Part shown: one piece after another, positions 33,772 to 41,768 of the stretch
How the letters are laid out: every line of letters begins with the position of its first letter
Numbering within the stretch: the first letter of the stretch is position 1
Origin: Bacteroidaceae bacterium
GTDB taxonomy: Bacteria; Bacteroidota; Bacteroidia; Bacteroidales; Barnesiellaceae_A
Direction of reading: 5' to 3'
NCBI GenBank assembly: GCA_017481745.1
Contig: JAFUOV010000015.1
Coordinates: 1-58,463, forward strand
DNA length: 58,463 nucleotides
Position numbers and translations under genes: made by a program
The notes under the pieces: model-generated
Told to the model about the DNA's origin: nothing
Database searches by the model: none
Seen by the model: only the letters and a program-made list of their open reading frames with translations

Positions 33772-34280
33772 ATTTTCGAGCAACTTTCTTTCGACAAAAC
33801 TACACTTTTGTTGTAAACTCCTTATTGATAGAATATAAGCATTTGCCGAATGTTGCTGTGGATAGGCTCGTTGTTGTTGTATAAAATATTGTGTGCATCT
33901 TGATTATTTAATAGGGCGATATGCAAAGTGTCGCCAATGTGTTTACACTGCTGTATGTTAACCTATTTGTGGATAATAATATTTAATAATTAAATGTAAA
34001 TTTGCGTTTAGCGGCATGCGCTGAATATAGTTTGGAGAAGGGGCGAAATGGTTGTTTGTCGATTTTCAAATCATTCGGTCGCTTGCAGAATTTTTAAGGA
34101 ATAACACATTATTGTAATTAAGAGAAAACGTTTACCTGTTGGCGCGAAGAGGAATTTTATCACATTCTATCATTTCTTGTTTTCAAGTTTCTTTATTGTT
34201 GCTTGTTGGGTATGCAATTCCACGTTTTAATAGTTATATGATGCTCTTGAGGAATTGGGGAGATGCAAAATTCTAATCAG
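33772..34280 (+). other. AT-rich gap upstream of the exported-protein operon
   Basis: About 500 bp without a gene. A consensus -7 element TAAATTTG occurs at 33997-34004, but its nearest TTG (33967-33969) gives a 27-bp spacer; if used, the leader is about 275 nt. I find no riboswitch-like fold, repeat or tRNA in it. An unrecognised regulatory leader is possible. Confidence 0.4.
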
Positions 34281-34748
34281 ATGAAAAAATTGCTTATTTC
34301 AATTTTTATGATGCTATCGTGTGTAGTCATGGCAAAAGCCGAAGAAACTATCTTGCCATACGAAATTTATGGCGCAGGAACCGGTGTTCAAGGTTCATAT
34401 GTAGTTGAGGTGATCGTAACATCGAAGAAATCGAATGTGAGTGATACCGAGCTTGTTAAGAGTGCTATTCATGGAGTATTGTTCAAGGGATTTTTCAATG
34501 ATGAGTTGCGCCAAAGTCAGAAGCCTCTGGTTACCAGTTCGTTGGCAGAGCAACAATATGCCGATTTCTTCAAAGAGTTCTTTGCCGGTTCTTATAAAAA
34601 CTATGGTCAGGCATTGAGTGGCTCTCGCCGAGTTACCAAGGTAAACAAAGAGTATAAAATAAAAATGACGGTTACAGTCTACAAAGACCAGTTGCGCAAA
34701 GACTTGGAAGCCGTTGGTGTAGTGTCAGGACTTAATACAGGATTTTAA
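34281..34748 (+). CDS. Exported protein, LPP20-like, unknown function (operon gene 1)
   Basis: 155 residues from the ATG at 34281 (another in-frame ATG lies at 34263). Signal peptide 1-20 (MKKLLISIF...AKA-EE). The mature part shares a pattern with the protein at 35477: VLFKG at 66-70, KPL at 81-83, FFKEFFA at 96-102, YKNY at 105-108, a SR pair, then alternating residues IKMTVTVY and LRKDL. This resembles LPP20-type lipoproteins by eye, without the lipid-anchor Cys. Its stop (TAA) overlaps the ATG of the next gene by one base. First gene of a six-gene operon. Confidence 0.7.
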   Translation: MKKLLISIFMMLSCVVMAKAEETILPYEIYGAGTGVQGSYVVEVIVTSKKSNVSDTELVKSAIHGVLFKGFFNDELRQSQKPLVTSSLAEQQYADFFKEFFAGSYKNYGQALSGSRRVTKVNKEYKIKMTVTVYKDQLRKDLEAVGVVSGLNTGF

Positions 34749-35464
34749 TGAAAAGATTATTGTCAATTTTTGTCATGGCTGTAGCAGCCTTGGCAATAAC
34801 AGCATCTGCCGAAAAGGAGGTTGATGTATTGTATCTCAATAATGGTACGGTATTGAAAGGGCATGTAGAGAGTGTCGAGGAGAATGTGAAAGTTACTTTT
34901 GTAACCGAAAACGGCAAAAGCTATACATATCCGATGATTGAGGTGCGCAAGATAGAGCGCAACTCGGATGTCGTTACACCCAGCACTGCCAAGAATGGAT
35001 ATGTCGATTATCGCAAGTCGTCGGGTCGTTTCTTCTTTGCTGCCGAGTTGCAAGCTACCTATGCTATAACCCCTCTAACATCTGCAGGTTTTGCTACCGA
35101 TTTCAATGTGGTAGGTGGTGCTCGATTTAACGAGTATGTTCGTGTGGGTCTGGGTGTAGGTGCTCGTTACAATATCAACGGCTCACAATTTCGTAGCAAA
35201 GATATTACCAGCGATTGGTCGTTCCCCATTTTTGTCAATGTAAGAGGTAATATTATCTCTGAGGAATACCGCGATGCTGTGCCTTACTACTCGTTGGATG
35301 CCGGTTATACGATAGGTGATAATGGTTTTATGATACGTCCGTCGTTGGGCTATCGTTTTGGTATCCCTTACTCGGCATTCCTTGTGGCGGTAACGTATTG
35401 CGGACAAATGTCGGGTGGCGATTTCCTCTCGTTTGTGGGAATAAAATTGGGCTATGAATTTTAA
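34748..35464 (+). CDS. Outer-membrane beta-barrel-like protein (operon gene 2)
   Basis: 238 residues. Signal peptide 1-21. Residues about 25-80 form a small beta domain (VLYLNNGTVLKGHVES, SYTYPMIEVRKIER) common at the N-terminus of Bacteroidetes membrane proteins. From about 95 to the end, alternating polar and hydrophobic strands (RFFFAAELQATYAI, YVRVGLGVGARYNI, GFMIRPSLGYRF, FVGIKLGYEF) end in a C-terminal Phe, as in proteins inserted by the Bam machine. About eight strands are likely. Translationally coupled to gene 1. Function unknown; it could be the membrane component of whatever the operon builds. Confidence 0.75.
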   Translation: MKRLLSIFVMAVAALAITASAEKEVDVLYLNNGTVLKGHVESVEENVKVTFVTENGKSYTYPMIEVRKIERNSDVVTPSTAKNGYVDYRKSSGRFFFAAELQATYAITPLTSAGFATDFNVVGGARFNEYVRVGLGVGARYNINGSQFRSKDITSDWSFPIFVNVRGNIISEEYRDAVPYYSLDAGYTIGDNGFMIRPSLGYRFGIPYSAFLVAVTYCGQMSGGDFLSFVGIKLGYEF

Positions 35465-35476
35465 TAAATCTTGTAT

Positions 35477-35968
35477 ATGAAAAAGCTATTAAATCTTATA
35501 TTAGTAATGGCGGTTGTCGCGCTGGTGTGCAGTTCTTGTAAGACAACCCAATTGTCGAATGATGCCGCTTATGTATCGTTTGAAACACAATGCCTTGGTG
35601 TAGAACTCGATGGCTCACAAACCTTGCGTGCGTGGGGCAAGGGCAAAGATCGTGCCGATGCCTTGGAGCAAGCCAAGAAAAATGCTGTGCGCGATGTTAT
35701 CTTCAAGGGTATAAGAGCCGGTGTCAATGAGTGCAATACCAAACCGCTCATTTTTGAAGTAAACGCCGAAGAGAAATATCAATATTATTTCAATAAATTC
35801 TTTGCCGATGGTGGCGAGTACAAGAAGTATGTGTCGGATGCCGATGAAAATCTTACTTCGCGTATGAAAGCAGTGAGTTCTACTCAACAAAATTGGAGTG
35901 TTGTAGTGCGTGTATTGCGTACCGACCTGCGTGAGCGCCTTATTCAAGACAATATTATAAAACCATAA
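35477..35968 (+). CDS. LPP20-like lipoprotein (operon gene 3)
   Basis: 163 residues from the ATG at 35477 (the TTG at 35471 is in frame but unnecessary). Signal sequence with a Cys-rich lipobox (LVCSSC, Cys18 or Cys21). The mature part has AWGKGKDRADALEQAKKNAVRDVIFKG, a pattern of the LPP20 family where a Gly-rich strand is followed by a helix with regularly spaced Ala. VIFKG (74-78), KPL (89-91), YFNKFFA (104-110) and YKKY (115-118) line up with gene 1, so the two are paralogues. Probably outer-membrane-anchored. DUF6175 gene follows 10 bp later. Confidence 0.75.
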   Translation: MKKLLNLILVMAVVALVCSSCKTTQLSNDAAYVSFETQCLGVELDGSQTLRAWGKGKDRADALEQAKKNAVRDVIFKGIRAGVNECNTKPLIFEVNAEEKYQYYFNKFFADGGEYKKYVSDADENLTSRMKAVSSTQQNWSVVVRVLRTDLRERLIQDNIIKP

Positions 35969-35978
35969 AATAGCAATC

Positions 35979-36926
35979 ATGAAAAAATTATTTCTTTTAT
36001 TGACAATAGTGGCTTTCTTCCCAGTTGCTATGTTGGGACAAGCCAAGAAGCCTACCATTATGGTTATTCCATCGGATGTGTGGTGTAATGAAAACGGTCT
36101 GATGGTTACCATAGATAATATGGGTAATACCGATTATATCCCCGATTATGAGCAGGCTGTGCTCAATGCCGACCTTATGGGGGCTATAACCAAAATAAAT
36201 GGTTTGATGGCAGAGAGAGGTATGCCGTTGAAGGATTTGTCGCAAACCATGAAAAGTATCAAAGAAGACCAGGTGATACGCGACCAAACAATGAGCAACT
36301 CCTCGGGTGCTACCGTAGCAGTTACTACCAAGGATATGCTTCTTGATCGTGCCAAGGCCGATATTATTATTGAGGTGGGCTGGCAGTTGCACAAAAGAGG
36401 TCCTCAAAAAGAGCTGACCTACTCACTGCGCGCTCTCGATGCTTATACCAACAAGCAAATTGCCGAGAATAGCGGTACAATGCCTCCTTCGTACTCGTCT
36501 ACCGTACCCGTATTGTTGGAAGAGGCTGTTCTCGAAAAGATGGACGGTTTCGTTTCGCAGTTGTTAGCCTTCTTCGACGACTTGTTTGCCAACGGTCGTG
36601 AGATATCGGTACGTTTGTTGGTATTCGATGGTACAGGCGTTTCTCTTGAAAACGAATACGATGGTGAGGAACTTACCGATATTATTGATAATTGGATGTA
36701 CGAAAACACTGTTTCGCATCGTTACAATCTCTCTAACGCAACAGAGTATCGTCTCGACTTTGAGCAAGTGCGCATACCGTTGTACGACGAGAGAGGTCGC
36801 GCCATGGATGCACGTCGTTTTATCAACAATTTGAGAAGATATTTGAAGGATGCTCCTTACAATATTACCTCTAAAAACACAACCAGCGGGTTGGGTAAAG
36901 CCGAACTTATATTGGGTGAAAAATAA
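35979..36926 (+). CDS. DUF6175-family exported protein (operon gene 4)
   Basis: 315 residues. Signal peptide 1-20 (LGQ-AKK). The start of the mature protein, KPTIMVIPSDVWC, and the later segments GEELTDIIDNWM, EQVRIPLYDERGRAMDARRF and YLKDAPYNI match what I remember of the Bacteroidales family DUF6175; the name is from memory. The fold looks alpha/beta: strands such as ADIIIEVGW and EISVRLLVF alternate with helices, reminiscent of CsgG-like periplasmic domains, but this is by eye only. Function unknown. Spaced 10-11 bp from both neighbours. Confidence 0.72.
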   Translation: MKKLFLLLTIVAFFPVAMLGQAKKPTIMVIPSDVWCNENGLMVTIDNMGNTDYIPDYEQAVLNADLMGAITKINGLMAERGMPLKDLSQTMKSIKEDQVIRDQTMSNSSGATVAVTTKDMLLDRAKADIIIEVGWQLHKRGPQKELTYSLRALDAYTNKQIAENSGTMPPSYSSTVPVLLEEAVLEKMDGFVSQLLAFFDDLFANGREISVRLLVFDGTGVSLENEYDGEELTDIIDNWMYENTVSHRYNLSNATEYRLDFEQVRIPLYDERGRAMDARRFINNLRRYLKDAPYNITSKNTTSGLGKAELILGEK

Positions 36927-36937
36927 AAAAGACAATT

Positions 36938-37906
36938 ATGAAAAATATCAAACAAATAGCTCTGACTATATTAGTCGCCATCTCTTCGGCATCGTATGCG
37001 CAAGAGTGTGAAATACCTATTATGGTAGCCCAGTTAGACCAAGAGGGCGTTTCGCCTACTGTAAGTCAAAGTATTGCCAATCGCCTCATTACAGCAGCGA
37101 GTGTCGATGGTGTTACTGCCGAACCTTCGGGCGACCATCAATTCTTTGTAGCAGGAAAAATTGACCCCCTGAGCAAAGAAACCTTGGCAGGTCCTCCCAT
37201 GATGACATCGGTTATTGCCAACCTTACACTTTATATCGGCGATAACAAGAACCAACAAATCTATTCTACCGCCGTTATCGAGGTGAGAGGTGCCGGCAAG
37301 AGTGAGACTTTGGCTAACATCAATGCTATCAAGTCGATTAATGCCAATAATCCTCAGATACTTCAACTGATTGCTACCGGCAAGAAAAAGATATTGTCTT
37401 ACTATGACAACAACTACAAAAACATCTTGAAGGAAGCCAAGGTGCACATGACCTTGAAGGAGTATGAAGCTGCCATGTTCCGAGCATCTACCATCCCCTC
37501 TTGTTGTGTAGGATATGACGAGGCTTGCGATGTATTGGTAGAGGCTTATCGTTACTACATCGACAATAATGGTGCAGTGTTGTTGAACAATGCTCGTGCC
37601 GTATGGGCTGCAAGCCCCGATTCGAAAGGTGCAACAGAGGCGTTGCAATACATCTCGCAAATAGACCCCGCTTCGTCGTCGTTTATCCCCGCTACACAAT
37701 TTGTCGAGGAGATGCGCGCCAGCGTTAAGTCGGATATCGACTTTGAGAAACGTGAGAAATATTACAATGAGTTGGAGTTGAAACGTCAACAGATGCAAGA
37801 CGACAAAGAGGTGCGCCTTGCCGATATCGAGTCGGCTCGCCAGATTGGTGTTGCATTTGGTAACAACCAACAAGCCGACCCCAATATCAACTATTGGATG
37901 AGATAG
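36938..37906 (+). CDS. Exported protein, conserved in Bacteroidales, unknown function (operon gene 5)
   Basis: 322 residues. Signal peptide 1-22 (SYA-QE). The mature N-terminus (EIPIMVAQLDQEGVSP, then a helix with SIANRLITAASVDGV, then FFVAGKI) is laid out like the nucleotide-free CsgG/TolB-type N-terminal domain. A helical region from about 160 contains Cys in IPSCCVGYDEACDVL and looks TPR-like; the last 60 residues form a charged coiled coil (EKREKYYNELELKRQQMQDD). No catalytic motif. Similar proteins are found next to DUF6175 proteins in gut Bacteroidales, as far as I recall. Confidence 0.65.
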   Translation: MKNIKQIALTILVAISSASYAQECEIPIMVAQLDQEGVSPTVSQSIANRLITAASVDGVTAEPSGDHQFFVAGKIDPLSKETLAGPPMMTSVIANLTLYIGDNKNQQIYSTAVIEVRGAGKSETLANINAIKSINANNPQILQLIATGKKKILSYYDNNYKNILKEAKVHMTLKEYEAAMFRASTIPSCCVGYDEACDVLVEAYRYYIDNNGAVLLNNARAVWAASPDSKGATEALQYISQIDPASSSFIPATQFVEEMRASVKSDIDFEKREKYYNELELKRQQMQDDKEVRLADIESARQIGVAFGNNQQADPNINYWMR

Positions 37907-37942
37907 TGTTTTGATATTGTTTCACAGATGAAATATTGGAAT

Positions 37943-39364
37943 ATGAAAACAATATGTAGAACATTGTTGGTTGTCGCTTTGCTCGGTGCAGTATTGCCTG
38001 TGCATGCCGCCAAGGTCGACTCTATACCCGATTTCTTGCGTAGCTCGGTATATACACTGCTTATTCACTCCGATGTGCAAGATGCTTCGTTAGATGCCGA
38101 AGTTACCGCACAACACAACGAGTATCTTGCTATTGCCGATGCATTTACAAAGAAAGAGGCTACAGCCGAAGATACTATACCCAAGTCGCGATTGGTGCGT
38201 AATGAGTTTATCAACATTCCTATCCCCGACCAATTTAACGACCATAACCTCGACTTGCGATTGGTAAGATATGAGGATATTCTTGAAGAACTTACTGCCG
38301 AAGACTTGGAAGTTGCCGGTCTTAAAAAGGTGTCGAACAAAATTGATAAGATGATACCTGCGGTAATGAATCGGGTGATAGATAAGTACAACCTGCCCGA
38401 GCAGATGCTTGCCAAGTGGTTTGGCTACGATGCTACCAAAGAGGGTGAACGTTACAACGATGCACTTGTAAGAGAGCGCCTGTTGTATGGCGCCTCGGAG
38501 GGCGATAAGGAAGCTGCAAAACTGCAAGCGGATGAAAATAGTGCGCTCGAGCGCAAGCTATATGACCGCGTATTGGGCAATACCTATTTGCTTGTCATCA
38601 ATACCCGTTACTTGAACGATCAAGCCATCTTTCAAGAGGCGCAAGCTGCTGCCAATATCATTGGTTCGTTGTTTGGCGATATAGGTAATTTGGCAGTTCA
38701 AGTGGGTGGCGCCATCGCAGGAGGTGCTGTGGGAGATGCCTACTCGGTGCAAACGCTTGTGTACTTGTACCAGCTCGATTGGAACGATGAGATAAAAGCC
38801 CGCTTCTATGAGGAGTATTGGGATAAGAGTCTTGAAGAGCTAATAGATGCCGGTTTCTGCAAACTCACCTTGTTGGGTAGTGAAAAGGCAAACTCTCGCG
38901 TAAGTCAGGCTCTTACCAGCAAAAAGCCTCTTTCGCAATTGGTACGTCGTGCCACTGCGCGTGCTATTGATGCGACCATCTGTAAGTTGCAAAAGAAGTT
39001 TGAGGTATTCCGTACCAATAGTCCCATTATAGATGTTGACGTCGATGCCAAACTCTTGTATGCACCTATAGGCATGAAAGAGGGTGTTGAGCCGGGCGAT
39101 GAGTATGAAGTACTCGAAGAGATTTATGACGAAGTAACCGGAGAGACTACGTACAAAGGTATCACGACTGTAAAACCGGTGAAAGGTAAGATATGGGACA
39201 ACCGCTATGGCGCCGAGGAAGAGGTGCAAGAAGAACTTGAAAGTGGCGAGAAAGATGCCGAGAAAAACGTGTCGGCAGTAGAGTTGGGTCGCACAGCATT
39301 CAAGTGCGGTAAGATTAAGAACGTATATCCCGGTATGTACTTGCGATTGAAAAAGAAAAAATAA
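37943..39364 (+). CDS. Exported protein with glycine-zipper-like segment and FlgT-like C-terminus (operon gene 6)
   Basis: 473 residues from the ATG at 37943 (37928 is an alternative start). Signal peptide 1-23 (VHA-AK). Mostly helical to about 235; then a Gly-rich stretch at about 238-266 (IIGSLFGDIGNLAVQVGG, AIAGGAVGDA) resembling a glycine zipper; then helices; from about 345 a beta domain with GMKEGVEPGDEYEVLEE and VKGKIWDNR, similar in pattern to the C-terminal domain of FlgT/CsgG-associated proteins. The C-terminus is Lys-rich. Ends at a strong terminator. Function unknown. Confidence 0.65.
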   Translation: MKTICRTLLVVALLGAVLPVHAAKVDSIPDFLRSSVYTLLIHSDVQDASLDAEVTAQHNEYLAIADAFTKKEATAEDTIPKSRLVRNEFINIPIPDQFNDHNLDLRLVRYEDILEELTAEDLEVAGLKKVSNKIDKMIPAVMNRVIDKYNLPEQMLAKWFGYDATKEGERYNDALVRERLLYGASEGDKEAAKLQADENSALERKLYDRVLGNTYLLVINTRYLNDQAIFQEAQAAANIIGSLFGDIGNLAVQVGGAIAGGAVGDAYSVQTLVYLYQLDWNDEIKARFYEEYWDKSLEELIDAGFCKLTLLGSEKANSRVSQALTSKKPLSQLVRRATARAIDATICKLQKKFEVFRTNSPIIDVDVDAKLLYAPIGMKEGVEPGDEYEVLEEIYDEVTGETTYKGITTVKPVKGKIWDNRYGAEEEVQEELESGEKDAEKNVSAVELGRTAFKCGKIKNVYPGMYLRLKKKK

Positions 39365-39387
39365 TCGCAGTACTCTATAAGAGTTTA

Positions 39388-39425
39388 ATAGCACCGACTT
39401 TCATGCAAGGTCGGTGCTATTTTTA
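39388..39425 (+). terminator. Terminator of the exported-protein operon
   Basis: ATAGCACCGAC (39388-39398) pairs with GTCGGTGCTAT (39410-39420), followed by TTTTT. Confidence 0.93.
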
Positions 39426-39541
39426 TAGCCGGTTTGTAGGTGTAGTGTGCTGCGATAGCTGCGTGGCGCAGGCTTTCTTACCTATATAAAACGTGCGCTT
39501 GTGTTCTGTGTCGTCGCGTTACAGCAGCCGATGACAAAGAA

Positions 39542-39573
39542 AACGCGGTGGGTGCCGATGCGCCCACCGCGTT
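39542..39573 (-). terminator. Terminator of mutA-mutB
   Basis: AACGCGGTGGG (39542-39552) pairs with CCCACCGCGTT (39563-39573); the minus-strand transcript continues into TTTTCTTT. Confidence 0.88.
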
Positions 39574-39601
39574 GCGTATAAAGGATAATCTTTATTGACG
39601 A

Positions 39602-41746
39602 TTATTCTTCACCCAAGAGGATTTCGAGGATTTGCCATGCCGAGCGCGATACGGGAGAACCCGGACCGAAGATGGCAGCAACGCCTGCTTGATAGAGGAA
39701 GTCGTAGTCTTGAGCGGGGATTACACCACCGGCAATAACGATGATGTCTTCGCGACCCAATTTCTTCAACTCCTCAATAACTTGGGGAACGAGAGTTTTG
39801 TGACCGGCAGCGAGAGACGATACGCCCAATACGTGAACGTCGTTTTCTACTGCTTGACGAGCAGCCTCGGCGGGAGTTTGGAACAAGGGTCCCATATCAA
39901 CGTCGAAACCACAGTCGGCATATCCTGTTGCGCAAACTTTGGCACCGCGGTCGTGACCGTCTTGTCCCATCTTGGCAATCATGATACGAGGTTGACGACC
40001 TTCGCGTTTAGCGAATTTCTCGCAAAGCTCGGTAGCTTTCTTGAAGTCGTCGCTTTGTTTGTTTTCTGAAGAATACACGCCTGAAATAGTTCTGATTACT
40101 GCTTTGTAGCGACCGGCTATCTTCTCGCAAGCGTCAGAAATTTCACCCAATGTAGCACGTACATGAGCAGCCTTCACTGCGAGATCGAGCAAGTTGCCTT
40201 CTTTTGTTTCTACACACTTGGTGATAGCTTCGAGAGCAGCTTGAACAGCAGCCTCGTCGCGTTTGCCCTTCAACTCTACGATGCGAGCCACTTGCGACTC
40301 ACGAACGGCAGTGTTGTCGATCTCGAGGATGTCGATGGGAGCTTCTTTCTCAAGACGATACTTGTTAACACCCACGATAGTTTGTTTGCCCGAGTCGATG
40401 CGAGCTTGTGTGCGAGCAGCAGCCTCTTCGATGCGGAGTTTGGGAATACCTGTCTCGATAGCTTTTGCCATACCGCCAAGTTTCTCGATTTCTTGGATGT
40501 GCTCCCATGCTTTGTGTGCCAACTCGTTGGTCAACCACTCTACATAGTAAGAACCTGCCCATGGGTCTATCTCCTTGGTGATGTAAGTCTCTTCTTGGAT
40601 ATAGATTTGGGTGTTACGAGCAATACGTGCCGAGAAGTCGGTGGGAAGTGCGATAGCCTCGTCGAGAGCGTTGGTGTGCAATGATTGAGTGTGACCCAAA
40701 GCAGCACCCATAGCCTCGATACAAGTACGACCTACGTTGTTGAAGGGGTCTTGCTCGGTGAGCGACCAACCCGAGGTTTGGGTGTGTGTACGCAATGCGA
40801 GTGATTTGGGGTTCTTGGGGTTGAATTGTTTTACAATCTTTGCCCACAACATACGAGCTGCACGCATCTTGGCAATCTCCATGAAGAAGTTCATACCCAA
40901 TGCCCAGAAGAACGACAAGCGAGGAGCAAATGTGTCAACGTCCATACCGGCGTTTACACCTGCGCGGAGGTACTCAAGACCGTCGGCGAGTGTGTAAGCC
41001 AACTCGATATCGGCGGTAGCACCTGCCTCTTGCATGTGGTAACCCGAGATAGAGATAGAGTTGAACTTAGGCATGTTTTGAGAAGTGTACTCAAAGATGT
41101 CGGCGATAATACGCATTGAGAACTCGGGCGGGTAGATGTATGTGTTACGCACCATGAACTCTTTCAAGATGTCGTTTTGGATAGTACCAGCCATCTCTTC
41201 GAGTTTGGCTCCTTGCTCAAGACCGGCGTTGATGTAGAAGGCGAGTACGGGAAGTACGGCACCGTTCATAGTCATTGACACCGACATTTTGTTCAAAGGT
41301 ATACCGTCGAAAAGAACTTTCATATCCTCGAGCGAGCAGATAGATACACCGGCTTTACCTACGTCACCAACTACGCGAGCGTGGTCGGCATCGTAACCGC
41401 GGTGTGTAGCGAGGTCGAATGCTACCGAAAGACCTTTTTGACCCGAAGCAAGGTTACGACGATAGAAGGCGTTTGACTCTTCGGCTGTCGAGAAACCGGC
41501 GTATTGACGGATTGTCCAAGGACGGATAGCATACATGGCGCTGTACGGACCACGGAGGAAAGGAGGAAGACCTGATGCATAGTTGAGGTGCTCAAGTCCT
41601 TCGATATCTTCACGAGTATAAGTGGGCTTAACGGGGATAAGTTCGGGTGTTACCCATTTCTCTGCATCGTTGCAGGGAACCGAGCCGCAAGCCTTTTGAC
41701 CGAAAGCTTCGGTCTTAATATCTATATTTTTAAAATTAGGTCTCAT
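39602..41746 (-). CDS. mutB: Methylmalonyl-CoA mutase large subunit
   Basis: 714 residues. The N-terminal TIM barrel includes [32 protein letters not shown] and the [16 protein letters not shown] region; the C-terminal cobalamin domain carries [10 protein letters not shown], where His598 is the lower axial ligand, plus [11 protein letters not shown] and [10 protein letters not shown]. It interconverts succinyl-CoA and (R)-methylmalonyl-CoA with adenosylcobalamin, the key step of propionate formation from succinate. It follows mutA by 22 bp on the same transcript. Epimerase and decarboxylase genes are not in the window. Confidence 0.97.
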   Translation of the reverse strand: MRPNFKNIDIKTEAFGQKACGSVPCNDAEKWVTPELIPVKPTYTREDIEGLEHLNYASGLPPFLRGPYSAMYAIRPWTIRQYAGFSTAEESNAFYRRNLASGQKGLSVAFDLATHRGYDADHARVVGDVGKAGVSICSLEDMKVLFDGIPLNKMSVSMTMNGAVLPVLAFYINAGLEQGAKLEEMAGTIQNDILKEFMVRNTYIYPPEFSMRIIADIFEYTSQNMPKFNSISISGYHMQEAGATADIELAYTLADGLEYLRAGVNAGMDVDTFAPRLSFFWALGMNFFMEIAKMRAARMLWAKIVKQFNPKNPKSLALRTHTQTSGWSLTEQDPFNNVGRTCIEAMGAALGHTQSLHTNALDEAIALPTDFSARIARNTQIYIQEETYITKEIDPWAGSYYVEWLTNELAHKAWEHIQEIEKLGGMAKAIETGIPKLRIEEAAARTQARIDSGKQTIVGVNKYRLEKEAPIDILEIDNTAVRESQVARIVELKGKRDEAAVQAALEAITKCVETKEGNLLDLAVKAAHVRATLGEISDACEKIAGRYKAVIRTISGVYSSENKQSDDFKKATELCEKFAKREGRQPRIMIAKMGQDGHDRGAKVCATGYADCGFDVDMGPLFQTPAEAARQAVENDVHVLGVSSLAAGHKTLVPQVIEELKKLGREDIIVIAGGVIPAQDYDFLYQAGVAAIFGPGSPVSRSAWQILEILLGEE

Positions 41747-41768
41747 CTTTTTTCTTTTTTAAGAGTGA

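Noticed and set aside
33574..33816. 80-codon plus-strand open frame (with KEGDSNPR) over the tRNA region
   Set aside because: It is the antisense reading of tRNA-Ser and its terminator, a well-known annotation artefact.
34263..34280. Upstream ATG of operon gene 1
   Set aside because: MKKLL at 34281 gives a standard signal-peptide start; the extra six residues add nothing, although this start cannot be excluded.
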